DNA from: Verrucomicrobiota bacterium
GTDB lineage: Bacteria > Verrucomicrobiota > Verrucomicrobiia > Opitutales > Opitutaceae
Length of the DNA stretch: 52,291 nucleotides
NCBI GenBank assembly: GCA_016222805.1
Contig: JACRQG010000011.1
Span: 386,822-439,112, forward strand
Direction of reading: 5' to 3'
The translations under genes and the position numbers were made by a program. The notes beneath the pieces were generated by a model, which had not been told where the DNA came from, did not search any database, and was given only the letters and a program-made list of their open reading frames with translations. This document shows positions 44,107-52,291 of this stretch, in pieces (the first letter of the stretch is position 1; each line of letters begins with the position of its first letter).

Positions 44107-44817
44107 ATGCACCTCCGCGCCGCACTGCTCGTCCCGCTCCTCCTCTCCGCCGGCCACGCCCAGGCTCCCGCCGGCTTTCGCGATCTCTTCAATGGCAAGG
44201 ACCTCACCGGTTGGGTGAACGTCAACACGGACCCCGACACGTGGACTGTTCGCGACGGTCTGCTCATCTGCCGTGGCAAGCCCATCGGCGTGATGCGCTC
44301 CGATCGACAGTATGAGAACTTCATTCTGCACATCGAGTGGCGGCACATGGAGCCGGGAGGCAATTCCGGGGTGTTTCTGTGGAGCGACGCCGTGCCACAG
44401 GAGCGTACGCGCCTGCCGAAGGGCCTGGAGGTGCAGATGCTCGAACTCGAGTGGCCCTTCCTCAACCGCGACAAGGACGGTTCGCCGCGCCCGCTGGCCT
44501 ACGTGCACGGCGAACTCTTCGGCGCGGGCGGACTCGAGGTCGTGCCCGAGAACCCGCGCGGCCGGCGCAGCATGTCGTTCGAAAACCGCTGCCTCCCGCG
44601 CGGGCAGTGGAACACCTACGATGTCGTGGCCGTCGATGGTGTCGTGAAACTCGCCGTCAACGGCAAGTTCGTGAACGGCGTGAGCAACGCCTCGGTGCGC
44701 AAGGGCTACCTCTGTCTCGAATCCGAGGGCGCCGAGATCCACTTCCGCAATATCCGCCTCCTCGAACTGCCCGCCGGCCGCGCGGCTGGCGAGCAGGTGG
44801 CGCCGGAAGCGAAGTAG
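44107..44817 (+). CDS. Secreted DUF1080 (3-keto-disaccharide hydrolase-like) protein
   Basis: A 236-residue protein with a short signal peptide ([19 protein letters not shown]). The family pattern is very clear: [17 protein letters not shown] at the mature N-terminus, [54 protein letters not shown] and a final [11 protein letters not shown]. Such proteins have a lectin/glucanase sandwich; some cleave 3-keto-glucosides. It is a closer match to the family consensus than the protein at 11336. It is convergent with the cfa-type gene. Role inferred from the family only. Confidence 0.9.
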   Translation: MHLRAALLVPLLLSAGHAQAPAGFRDLFNGKDLTGWVNVNTDPDTWTVRDGLLICRGKPIGVMRSDRQYENFILHIEWRHMEPGGNSGVFLWSDAVPQERTRLPKGLEVQMLELEWPFLNRDKDGSPRPLAYVHGELFGAGGLEVVPENPRGRRSMSFENRCLPRGQWNTYDVVAVDGVVKLAVNGKFVNGVSNASVRKGYLCLESEGAEIHFRNIRLLELPAGRAAGEQVAPEAK

Positions 44818-44889
44818 AGCGGGGTGGGGCCAGCGGGGGGCCCACCTGCGCCTGAGGCCTTCTGCTCCCAAGGTGCAAAGGTCGTGGAG

Positions 44890-46008
44890 TCAGCGCACGG
44901 AGGTATAGCCCCCGGGAACCCCGCGTTTGGAGAAGACAAACTGGAACAGGTCGATGGTGCGCGCCCGGAAGGAACCCGCGCAGCCCAGCAGGTAATACCG
45001 CCACATCCGGCCAAAACGCTCTCCGTAACGGGGCGCGAACTGTGGCCAGGTGGCCTCGAAGTTGCGCGCCCAACCCAACAGCGTGCGATCGTAGTCGGCA
45101 CCGAAATTGTGGACATCCTCCAGAACGAAGAGGGCCTCGGCGGCGCGCGTGACCTGCGCCGGGGACGGCAGCAGGGAGCGGGGGAAGATGTAGCGCTCGA
45201 TCCACGGATCGGTGCGGACCCGCGAGACCTGGCCGCCGATGGAGTGGCACAGGAAGAGCCCTTCGGGGTGCAGGACGCGGGCGGCCACTTCCATGAACTC
45301 CCGGTAATTGCGGTAGCCGACATGCTCCAGCATCCCGACGCTGACCACCCGGTCGAATTCCCCGGTCACCTGGCGATAGTCCTGCAGGCGGATCTCCACC
45401 GGCAACCCGCGGCACCACTCGGTGGCAAACGCTTGCTGCTCGCTTGAGATGGTCACGCCCAGCACCGTGCAGCCGTGCGCGGTGGCCGCGTGCCTCGCCA
45501 GCCCGCCCCAGCCGCAACCGATGTCGAGCAACCGCAGGCCGGGTCGCAGGCCCAGCTTGCGGCAGATGAGGTCCATCTTGCGTCGCTGGGCCTCGTCGAG
45601 GTCATCCGTCCCTCGGAAATAGGCGCAGGAGTACTGCATCGTCGGTCCCAGCATGGCCGCAAAGAACTCGTTCCCGAGATCGTAGTGGACCCGCGCCACC
45701 CGGCGGGCCCGGCGCATCGTCTGCTGGTTGCTCAACCGGGCCACGGCCGAGGCCCAGCCGTTGACCAGGTTGCCGCGCACCCGTTCGTCGAGATGCGCCC
45801 GCGCCGCGCGGTCGGCCATCTCGTCGATCGCTTCACAATCCCACCCGCCTTCGATGTAGGACTCCCCGAATCCCAGCGTGCCGCTGGCGAGCACCCGGCC
45901 GTAGAACCGCTCGTCGTGTACGTGCAAATCCCACGCCCGCGCCCCATCCGTGCGGATGTCGGCGCCAGCGAGCAACTCCGTCACAATTTCCCGAGCGCGG
46001 GCACTCAT
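44890..46008 (-). CDS. cfa: Cyclopropane-fatty-acyl-phospholipid synthase family protein
   Basis: A 372-residue SAM-dependent enzyme that adds a methylene to membrane lipid double bonds. The start MSARAREIV has GGGGAG 4-8 nt upstream on its strand. Landmarks are GFGESYIEGGWDC, ARVHYDLGNEFF, MQYSCAYFRGTDD with the active-site cysteine, LLDIGCGWGGLARHAA as the SAM motif, RVVSVGMLEHVGYRNY and YIFPRSLLPSP. It may change membrane fluidity in stationary or stress conditions. It is monocistronic; the 318-bp gap to the kinase gene holds two palindromes and no gene. Confidence 0.88.
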   Translation of the reverse strand: MSARAREIVTELLAGADIRTDGARAWDLHVHDERFYGRVLASGTLGFGESYIEGGWDCEAIDEMADRAARAHLDERVRGNLVNGWASAVARLSNQQTMRRARRVARVHYDLGNEFFAAMLGPTMQYSCAYFRGTDDLDEAQRRKMDLICRKLGLRPGLRLLDIGCGWGGLARHAATAHGCTVLGVTISSEQQAFATEWCRGLPVEIRLQDYRQVTGEFDRVVSVGMLEHVGYRNYREFMEVAARVLHPEGLFLCHSIGGQVSRVRTDPWIERYIFPRSLLPSPAQVTRAAEALFVLEDVHNFGADYDRTLLGWARNFEATWPQFAPRYGERFGRMWRYYLLGCAGSFRARTIDLFQFVFSKRGVPGGYTSVR

Positions 46009-46225
46009 GGGCTCCCCACGTGCCGGCAATATCCGCCCGGGCGGACGCGGCGTCAAATGGCGGCGCCACGAGGCGGTCCTCCGCGGGTCTTCGCATGACG
46101 CGGTTCGAAGCTCGGGGCGGAACGGCCTGCCGGGCGCCTTTGGGCTCGCTCCGGCAAAGCCCGGCTGAGAGCATCAGCCCATCGGCGGTTTGAATCCCGA
46201 TGGAAACTTCCGCCTCGACGTTGGT

Positions 46226-46256
46226 GAACCTGGATCCAGGTTCCCGGTGCACCGGG
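46226..46256. promoter_or_regulatory. Two abutting perfect palindromes upstream of the kinase
   Basis: GAACCTGGATCCAGGTTC (46226-46243) and CCCGGTGCACCGGG (46243-46256) share one base and are both perfectly symmetric with no loop. They end 70 bp before the kinase start. Perfect dyads without spacer suit dimeric repressor sites more than RNA hairpins, but either is possible. The rest of 46009-46326 contains no gene I can support. Confidence 0.45.
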
Positions 46257-46326
46257 AGCGCGGGTGATTGCGGCGCCAAATGGAGGGACCGTCTGTTACG
46301 CCCAACCTGGGGTGACCGACTGAGCC

Positions 46327-49300
46327 ATGAGCCGCGAAGCTGACGTGTTTGCCGATGCCCTGGACCTCTCCGGCGGCGAGCGACGCGTGTTTCTGGAACA
46401 GGCCTGCGGCGCCGATGCCGTGCTGCGCGCGCGGGTCGAGGCGCTGCTCGTGGCGCATGAAAAGGGCCGCTCGTTCCTTCCCGGGCCCCTGGCGCAGGCA
46501 CACGTGGCGTCGCCATCGTCCGGGGAGGCCGAGGTGATTCCACACTACCGACTGATGGAGAGGATTGGCGAGGGCGGCTGCGGCGTGGTGTGGCTGGCCG
46601 AGCAGGGCGAGCCGCTGCGGCGGCAGGTGGCAGTCAAGGTAATCAAGCTTGGGATGGACACCAAGGAGGTGATTGCGCGCTTCGATGCCGAACGGCACGC
46701 GCTCGCGATGATGGATCACCCGAACATCGCGCACGTATTCGACGCCGGCGCCACCGCCGCCGGCCGGCCCTTTTTCGCGATGGAACTCGTCCGGGGGCCG
46801 CGCCTCACCGAATTCTGCGACACCAACCGCCTTACGATGCCGGCGCGGCTCGAACTCTTCGTCCAGGTCTGCCGGGCCATCCAACATGCCCACGTCAAGG
46901 GGATCATCCACCGCGACATCAAGCCGTCGAATGTCCTCGTCGCGTCGCACGACGGCCTTTCCGTGCCCAAGGTGATCGACTTCGGCATCGCCAAGGCCAC
47001 GGCCGGCCGCCTGACGGATCATACGCTGTACACCGGCATCGAGCAGATGATCGGCACGCCGATCTACATGAGCCCGGAGCAGTTCGACCCGGCCGGGCAC
47101 GACATCGACACCCGCAGCGACATCTACAGCCTCGGGGTGCTGCTCTACGAACTGCTCTCCGGCCGGCCGCCCTTCGATCCGGCGACGCTGGCCGACGGCG
47201 GACTCGAGGGCTTGCGGCGGTTGATTCGGGAAACAGATCCCATCAAGCCCTCGACGCGACTGAGCGCCCTGGGGCACGACGAACGCGCGGCGATCGCCCG
47301 GCAGCGTGGCACCGATCCGCAGCACCTGGTGCGGATCTTGCGCGGCGACCTCGACTGGATCGTCATGCGATGCCTGGAGAAGGACCGCAGCCGCCGTTAC
47401 GAGACGGCTGGCGAACTGGCGCGCGATCTCGAGCACTTTCTCCGCCGAGAGCCGGTCGCGGCGCGGCCGCCGGGCACGCTGTACCGTTTTGCGAGGCTCG
47501 CCGCCCGCCACAAAGTCCTCGCGGCATCGCTGGCGACGGCCGCCGCCATCCTGGTGCTCGTGGCCGCAGGAGCGACGGCCGTCGCCGTGCGGGCACGCCG
47601 GGCGGAGCAGGCGGAGGCCCAGCAGGCCAGCCGTACCGACCTGACCCTTGGCTCGCGCCTCATCGAGGACGGCAGGGTCTCCGAGGGCCTGGCCTTTCTC
47701 GTTCGCGCCGCTCAGTCCGATCCGGGGAACCACGCGATCGGTCCGCGGTTGCTGTCAGTCCTGGCCTATCGGAACTTTCCGCGCCCGATCGGCCGGGCCT
47801 TTGCCTATGCGGGGTTGCTTCGCGATAGCGGCTATTCCGCCGACGGCCAGCAGTTGGGGATCGTCGCCTCCGACCGCCGGTATGTGTGGAGTCTGCCAGA
47901 CGGGAAGCTGCAGCAGGCAAACGACCCGAGGGTGTTCTTTCATGACGGCGATGTCGTGAGCGCCTGGTCGGGGGACCTTCGTCGCCTGGCGGCCGGGGGA
48001 CGAGAAGGGAGCATCCGCGTCTGGGACGCCGCGTCCGGTGAACCGGCGCTTCGCCCACTGCCGCACGAGGGCTCCGTCACCAACGTGCTTTTCTCGCCGG
48101 ATCAACGCTGGATCGCGAGCGCCGCCAACCATGGCAATGCGGGTGGCGCTTCGGTGAAGATCTGGGATGCCGTTTCGGGCGAACTGCGGGCGTCCCTCCC
48201 GTTCGACGTGGAGCGACGGGAGGGCATCCCGGAGGGAGGCGTGCGCTTCAGTCCGGACGGCAGCCGGTTGCTGGTCACCACCGGTGGGACGCAATGGGGC
48301 ATCTGGAAGGTCCCGGGTGGCGAGCCCGCAATCTGGCCGCAGCGGGTTGTGTCGCCGCGGTTGAACGGCAAGGGTGCCTTCAGCCCCGACGGGAGGTTCG
48401 TGGCGATTACCGATCTCAAGGGGGCGCAGTTGTACGAGACCGCGACCGGTGCACCGGTTGGACCGCACCTCGACCACGAGGATCAGTGCGGTTACGTCGC
48501 GTTTTCCCGTGATGGCACGCGGCTGGCGACCTGTTCGCCCGATGAGCAGGTGAGACTCTGGCTGCTGTCGTCGCTGGCCAAGCCGCAGTTCGTGCTGCGT
48601 CACGGTTTCGGCGTGCAGTCGGCCTTTTTCACTGCGGGGGACGGCCACCTGGTCACGCTGGCCTCCGACGAAGTGGTCCGCATCTGGAACACCGCGACGG
48701 GCGAACTGGCGGTGGAGCCGGATCGTCTGGCCAAGGTGCAGCGGATGGCGGTGACGGGGGACGGCCGCGAATTCGTGACGTTCGGCCGGTTTGAGAATGC
48801 GGCTCGTCGCTGGCAGATGCCGGCCGGCTCCCTGGCTCCGGCCCAGACCGCGACGGATCCGAAACGCCGCAACGTGCGCTTTTCGTTCCAGGTTCCCGAG
48901 GCCTACGTGTGCTTCGACGATCGGGTCGAGACCATCGCCCTTCCCACCTTGCGGCCGACACGGCCTCCGCGGTACTTCCCCGCCAACGTGGTGCCGAAGG
49001 CCGCGGTGACGTCGTTTGATGGACTCGATGTGGCCGCGATCCTGGAATCGGGAAAATGTGAGCTGTGGAATCTTCGGGAAGAGACCCCCATTCGTCACCC
49101 GCTGGCGAACGTGGGAATGAACCGGGCCGGCCTGCGAGTGTGGTTCAAACCCGGATCGCCGCTGTTCTGCGCCCATTACCACGACCCCGAGTCCTTGGCC
49201 TGCCGGCTCGATTTCTGGGATCGGCGTTCCGGCGCGAAGATCCGGACGGAGGTTCGGACGGCATCGGAGCCGAACCAGGTCGACGTCTCGCCGGATGACC

Positions 49301-50091
49301 GCCTGGTCGCGGTCGGGACGGCCGGCCACGGGGTGGAACTCTGGGACCTCGCCTCCGGCCGAAAGCTGGGTGACTCGGTGGTGGCCCCGGTTGCCGTCAC
49401 GGGCGTGAGGTTCAGCCCCGACGGACGGTTGCTGGCAGTGAGTTCGGGCGATCACGCGGTGAGGTTCTGGAAAGTGGAGACGCGGGAGGCGGTGGGCTTG
49501 CCCCTTAAACATCCGTACCCGGTGACGAACCAGAAATTCTGCTCCGACCACCGGCGGTTCGTGACCACGACCTGGTCGGAGGTGCGGGTGTGGGAGATTG
49601 CCACCGGCGCCCAGTTGGTCCCGTCCATGAGCCCAAGGATCGAGCGAGGAGACCCGCTGGAGGCCATGTGGATGGACGACGATCGGATGATCGCCACGAT
49701 CTCAACCAAGGGCGTCGTCCGGCTTTTTGACAGTGCCACCGGGCAGTTGCTGCTGGAGCCCTTTCCAACCCGCAGCCACCAGCGCTACGGATTCCGTGCC
49801 ACCGACCGCTATGTGGCGGTGAACTCGGACACCGGCATCTCCATCTGGCCGTTGCCACCGCTGGGTCTGCAGGCGCCGGTGCCGGGCTGGCTGCTGCGGC
49901 TGGCGACGGCAACCGCGGGCGGAACGCTGGACCGGTTTGCGGCCTTTCGCGCGCAGCCCGCCGACGCGGAGACGTTTGAGTCGATCCGCCGCGAGATCGA
50001 TCGCCTGCCGGCCAACGCCCCTTATGTGGCGTGGGGGCGCTGGATTCTCACCGACCCGGGCAGGCGGCCCCCGTCACCGGAGGGAGACTGA
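46327..50091 (+). CDS. Membrane-anchored Ser/Thr protein kinase with WD40-like repeats
   Basis: A 1254-residue protein. Residues about 75-375 are a Hanks-type kinase: IGEGGCGVVWLAE glycine loop, K104 in VAVKVIK, HRDIKPSN with D197, DFG with D218, SPEQ and DIYSLGVLLYELL. A single transmembrane helix follows at about 396-420 (AASLATAAAILVLVAAGATA). The C-terminal 750 residues are a large set of beta-propeller units in WD40 style (VRFSPDG, IKIWDA, VRFWKVETREA), presumably outside the membrane as a sensor. It has an N-terminal helical region typical of Planctomycetes/Verrucomicrobia STPKs. The ECF sigma gene starts 53 bp downstream, so the kinase may sense a signal and control that sigma factor. 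Confidence 0.9.
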   Translation: MSREADVFADALDLSGGERRVFLEQACGADAVLRARVEALLVAHEKGRSFLPGPLAQAHVASPSSGEAEVIPHYRLMERIGEGGCGVVWLAEQGEPLRRQVAVKVIKLGMDTKEVIARFDAERHALAMMDHPNIAHVFDAGATAAGRPFFAMELVRGPRLTEFCDTNRLTMPARLELFVQVCRAIQHAHVKGIIHRDIKPSNVLVASHDGLSVPKVIDFGIAKATAGRLTDHTLYTGIEQMIGTPIYMSPEQFDPAGHDIDTRSDIYSLGVLLYELLSGRPPFDPATLADGGLEGLRRLIRETDPIKPSTRLSALGHDERAAIARQRGTDPQHLVRILRGDLDWIVMRCLEKDRSRRYETAGELARDLEHFLRREPVAARPPGTLYRFARLAARHKVLAASLATAAAILVLVAAGATAVAVRARRAEQAEAQQASRTDLTLGSRLIEDGRVSEGLAFLVRAAQSDPGNHAIGPRLLSVLAYRNFPRPIGRAFAYAGLLRDSGYSADGQQLGIVASDRRYVWSLPDGKLQQANDPRVFFHDGDVVSAWSGDLRRLAAGGREGSIRVWDAASGEPALRPLPHEGSVTNVLFSPDQRWIASAANHGNAGGASVKIWDAVSGELRASLPFDVERREGIPEGGVRFSPDGSRLLVTTGGTQWGIWKVPGGEPAIWPQRVVSPRLNGKGAFSPDGRFVAITDLKGAQLYETATGAPVGPHLDHEDQCGYVAFSRDGTRLATCSPDEQVRLWLLSSLAKPQFVLRHGFGVQSAFFTAGDGHLVTLASDEVVRIWNTATGELAVEPDRLAKVQRMAVTGDGREFVTFGRFENAARRWQMPAGSLAPAQTATDPKRRNVRFSFQVPEAYVCFDDRVETIALPTLRPTRPPRYFPANVVPKAAVTSFDGLDVAAILESGKCELWNLREETPIRHPLANVGMNRAGLRVWFKPGSPLFCAHYHDPESLACRLDFWDRRSGAKIRTEVRTASEPNQVDVSPDDRLVAVGTAGHGVELWDLASGRKLGDSVVAPVAVTGVRFSPDGRLLAVSSGDHAVRFWKVETREAVGLPLKHPYPVTNQKFCSDHRRFVTTTWSEVRVWEIATGAQLVPSMSPRIERGDPLEAMWMDDDRMIATISTKGVVRLFDSATGQLLLEPFPTRSHQRYGFRATDRYVAVNSDTGISIWPLPPLGLQAPVPGWLLRLATATAGGTLDRFAAFRAQPADAETFESIRREIDRLPANAPYVAWGRWILTDPGRRPPSPEGD

Positions 50092-50144
50092 CGCCGTCCG
50101 GAATTGCTTTGTGCGCGACGCGAATGTGGCCAGAGGATCACCGC

Positions 50145-50717
50145 GTGAACCCGGGGGAGATCACGCTGCTATTGCGACGCGCCGGTGAGGGCGATGCGCA
50201 GGCGGCGGATCGGATTCTCCCGCTGGTCTACGAAGAACTGCGCAGGCTCGCCGCCGCCAGGATGGCGCAGGAGGCGCCCGGGCAGACGTTGCAGCCCACG
50301 GCGCTCGTGCACGAGGCCTGGCTCCGCCTCGGAGGCGAGGCTCAGCCCGAGTGGAAGAGCCGCGCCCACTTCTTTTTCGCGGCGGCCGAGGCGATGCGGC
50401 GCATCCTGGTGGACAAGGCGCGGCGCAAGCACGCGCTTCGCCACGGGGGCGCGCTGCAGAAGGTGAGCGCCAGCGCCACGGGTTTCGATGTCGCCGCCCA
50501 GGATCTCGACGACGAGGCGTTACTCCGCCTCAACGACGCCTTGGAGGCCCTGATCGCCCACGACGCCCGCAAGGCCGAGGTGATCAAGCTGTGGTATCTG
50601 GTGGGGCTCACGCTGGAAGAGGTCGCGCAGGTGCTAGGGGTGAATGAGAAGACCGTCCGCCGCGACCTGGCGTACGCCAAAGCCTGGCTGTTCGACGAAA
50701 TCAGCCGGCAGCGGTAG
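50145..50717 (+). CDS. ECF-type RNA polymerase sigma factor (kinase-linked family)
   Basis: A 190-residue sigma factor. The N-terminal region 2 has EITLLLRRAGEGDAQAADRILPLV, then LRRLAAARMAQEA; region 4 has VIKLWYLVGLTLEEVAQVLG, NEKTVRRDLAYAKAWLFDEI. HFFFAAAEAMRRILVD is a signature of the TIGR02999 group that often sits beside Ser/Thr kinases rather than an anti-sigma factor. The GTG start is chosen because AGAGG lies 8 nt upstream and the product then begins VNPGEITLLL; an ATG at 50124 would add 7 residues. No anti-sigma gene is seen. A hairpin overlaps its stop. Confidence 0.88.
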   Translation: MNPGEITLLLRRAGEGDAQAADRILPLVYEELRRLAAARMAQEAPGQTLQPTALVHEAWLRLGGEAQPEWKSRAHFFFAAAEAMRRILVDKARRKHALRHGGALQKVSASATGFDVAAQDLDDEALLRLNDALEALIAHDARKAEVIKLWYLVGLTLEEVAQVLGVNEKTVRRDLAYAKAWLFDEISRQR

Positions 50718-50735
50718 CCGGTCGGTTCGACCGGC
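50717..50735 (+). terminator. Hairpin at the end of the sigma-factor gene
   Basis: GCCGGTCG (50717-50724), loop GTT, CGACCGGC (50728-50735); an 8-bp perfect stem starting at the last base of the stop codon. There is no U-tract, so it could be a weak or Rho-assisted terminator. Confidence 0.4.
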
Positions 50736-50871
50736 GGCAAGCGGCGAAAAGGAGATCCACGGTCGGCTGTGGCGCCCCTCGGGAGGCGATGGGGAGTTTT
50801 GAGCGGAAACGGCGAGGCGATGTCCGGATCGGAAGGGGAGATTCCGCTTTGGAGGGTGAACCCAATCCAAC

Positions 50872-51738
50872 ATGAAAGCACCGATTCGCTTCTCCATCCT
50901 CTGTTGCGCGGTCACCGGGCTCATGCCCTGTTCGCTTTCCGCGGCCGATTCGAATCCCGGGCCCGATCTCATTCACCTCACCTCGGTGGCCGACTCGGGG
51001 CAAAACCTGCTGTTCTGCGACGGCGACCCGCAGTCGAAGGTGCGGCGAGCCATGGGCGAACCCGACGAAGTCATCGGCGACTCGGTTTGGGTGTATCGAC
51101 GATTTGCCCGAGAGGGGCGAAGCGACGTCCGGTACGCCGCTCCCAACCCGGTCTGCGACACGACTCTGGTCTCGTTCCTCCCGGCGACCGGAGGAGAGGG
51201 GCGCAAGGTCGGCGAAATTGCCCGGGTGAGTTCCGCGGATGTTACGGAGGTTGCGGCCGCCATGATCAAGGACCCGAAGTACATTCCAAACCGGGTCGCC
51301 GCCGTTCGCTCTGCCCGGCCGGAGCCGGTTCCGCCGGAAGACCTTCCCTTCCTCATTCACGTGACGGCGGTGGTCAACTATGACAACTCGGTCCTTTTCC
51401 GCGACGGCGATACCGAGGAGCGGGTGCTGAAGGCCGTGGGGCAACCAAGCGAAATCCTGCCGGGGGAAATCTGGGCCTATCGGCGCTACGAGCGGCACAA
51501 CCGTCAGGCCGTCCGGGGAGTCGACGACACGAAGGGCTGCGAAACCACTCTGGTGACCTTCAGCCCCGGCGCACCGGGCTCCGGACGGAGGGTCACCGCC
51601 ATCGTGATGGCGCAGCCATCCTCGCTCGCTGCCATCGCCGAATGTCTGAAGAAGGACCCCGAGTATTTGGAGAAACGGGTCATGGCCTGGCACCTTCCGG
51701 TCGGCGGGGTCCGGGCCTCGATCGGCAAGAATCCGTGA
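50872..51738 (+). CDS. Secreted protein made of a duplicated SmpA/BamE-like unit
   Basis: A 288-residue protein with a signal peptide (MKAPIRFSILCCAVTGLMPC, ending near SLSAA). Residues 34-146 and 162-274 are clear repeats: IHLTSV against IHVTAV, LLFCDGDPQSKVRRAMGEP against VLFRDGDTEERVLKAVGQP, VWVYRRF against IWAYRRY, CDTTLVSFLP against CETTLVTFSP, and MIKDPKYIPNRVAA against LKKDPEYLEKRVMA. The pattern of a conserved V-xx-xLGEP (here AMGEP/AVGQP) followed by a WxYRR strand recalls the SmpA/OmlA (BamE) fold, seen here twice in tandem. Function unknown. It lies 155 bp after the sigma factor and 128 bp before a thioredoxin-like gene. Confidence 0.75.
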   Translation: MKAPIRFSILCCAVTGLMPCSLSAADSNPGPDLIHLTSVADSGQNLLFCDGDPQSKVRRAMGEPDEVIGDSVWVYRRFAREGRSDVRYAAPNPVCDTTLVSFLPATGGEGRKVGEIARVSSADVTEVAAAMIKDPKYIPNRVAAVRSARPEPVPPEDLPFLIHVTAVVNYDNSVLFRDGDTEERVLKAVGQPSEILPGEIWAYRRYERHNRQAVRGVDDTKGCETTLVTFSPGAPGSGRRVTAIVMAQPSSLAAIAECLKKDPEYLEKRVMAWHLPVGGVRASIGKNP

Positions 51739-51866
51739 AGGTCGGCTGGCCCGACATGCCGGGCGTGGCTGACCGCCAAGGACCGTCTGGCGGTGCCAGG
51801 CGGTCCGCCGTTTCGGCATCGCGCAGTTCCGCTGGGGACTGCAGACTTGGTTTCTCTTCTTCCCAC

Positions 51867-52291
51867 ATGAACCTCACCCGCCTGATCGCGTTCGCCGCCG
51901 GGCTTGTCGTCTCGATGGGCGCCGCGGAGGAGAAACCGGCCGTCCCGTTTCGGTCCCTCGACTTCGAAGCCGCCTGCAACGCCGCGAAGAGCGAGCGCAA
52001 GCTCGTCTTCATCGACTTCTACACCACGTGGTGCGAACCGTGCAGGCGACTCGACCGCGACACCTGGAGCGATCCGGAAGTCGGCAGACTCGTCGAGGCC
52101 AAAGCAGTTGCGCTCAAACTCGACGCCGAGAAAGAGGGCCGCGCGGCGGCCAAGACCTATCGGGTCGCCGCCTACCCGACGCTGCTCCTGGTGAAAGCCG
52201 ACGGCAGTGAAGTCGACCGCCTCGTGGGGTACCGGGAGCCGGCGTTGTTCAAGACCGAGTTTGCGAGGCTGGTCGCGCTCGCGGAGTCCGG
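51867..52291 (+). CDS. Secreted thioredoxin-like protein, 3' end cut by window
   Basis: At least 141 residues are visible. A signal peptide (MNLTRLIAFAAGLVVSMGAA) is followed by a thioredoxin fold with the redox motif TTWCEPCRRL (a CxxC), the cis-proline of AYPTLLLVKADG and VDRLVGYREP. The motif style (FIDFYTTWCEPCRR) is that of periplasmic thioredoxin-like proteins related to DsbD-gamma or SoxW. It probably acts in disulphide reduction or cytochrome maturation outside the cytoplasm. The C-terminus lies beyond the window. Confidence 0.85.
   Translation, partial: MNLTRLIAFAAGLVVSMGAAEEKPAVPFRSLDFEAACNAAKSERKLVFIDFYTTWCEPCRRLDRDTWSDPEVGRLVEAKAVALKLDAEKEGRAAAKTYRVAAYPTLLLVKADGSEVDRLVGYREPALFKTEFARLVALAES

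Noticed and set aside
1-52291. CRISPR array, prophage or complete insertion sequence
   Set aside because: No regularly spaced repeats, no phage structural or integrase gene (XerD is a chromosome-dimer type) and no transposase was seen.

Overview
The window is a GC-rich bacterial chromosome segment with genes packed on both strands. The best guess for the source is Verrucomicrobiota, probably an Opitutaceae-like organism. This is inferred from the mix of gene types: a long Bacteroidetes/Verrucomicrobia-style PurF with a short propeptide, large TonB receptors with short plugs, two DUF1080 (3-keto-disaccharide hydrolase-like) proteins, a WD40-fused Ser/Thr kinase next to an ECF sigma factor, and start sites that mostly lack a strong Shine-Dalgarno sequence. 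No rRNA gene, CRISPR array, phage module or complete insertion sequence was seen.

Layout. 1-4.5 kb: a uroporphyrinogen-decarboxylase-like protein cut by the window edge, a PLP aminotransferase, an NAD-dependent epimerase and a calcineurin-like phosphatase. 4.7-11.3 kb: a MarR regulator behind a perfect 18-bp palindrome, then a complete tripartite RND efflux pump, ending at a 13-bp-stem hairpin. 11.3-16.4 kb: a DUF1080 protein, tRNA-Arg(UCG), a PfkB sugar kinase, a LarA-type nickel racemase/epimerase homologue and a GlcD-type flavoprotein, which together suggest hydroxy-acid or sugar-acid metabolism. 16.4-19.6 kb: a mobile-looking inverted-repeat element, tadA, infA, xerD and an SMP-30 lactonase. 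19.6-27.4 kb: a possible small RNA, then purL facing purF-purM. 27.4-30.9 kb: a tight four-gene cassette (HPS/KGPDC-like TIM barrel, zinc-type dehydrogenase, SDR, xylose-isomerase-like TIM barrel) that looks like a sugar or polyol catabolic route I cannot name. 31.1-37.2 kb: pyruvate:ferredoxin oxidoreductase joined to a dihydroorotate-dehydrogenase-like flavoprotein and a GltD-like Fe-S flavoprotein. 37.3-43.2 kb: two divergent TonB receptors, one broken by two in-frame stop codons. 43.3-46.0 kb: a lipoprotein, a second DUF1080 protein and a cyclopropane-fatty-acid synthase. 46.3-52.3 kb: WD40 Ser/Thr kinase, ECF sigma factor, a secreted protein built from an internal duplication, and a thioredoxin-like protein cut by the window edge.

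The strongest non-coding signal is a dispersed palindromic repeat of about 108 bp. Two near-identical copies (positions 2461 and 40178, in opposite orientation, 3 differences) and two decayed copies (14801 and 24012) are present. Each carries a GTAG tetranucleotide next to an imperfect hairpin, the architecture of REP elements served by RAYT (TnpA-REP) transposases, and three of the four lie between divergently transcribed genes. Other points of interest are the two-stop TonB pseudogene, a terminator hairpin that abuts the LarA-like start codon, the PFOR/DHOD-like/GltD-like redox trio, a dehydrogenase that has lost its structural-zinc cysteines, and twin abutting palindromes before the kinase.

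All functional calls come from reading motifs. No database search was run.
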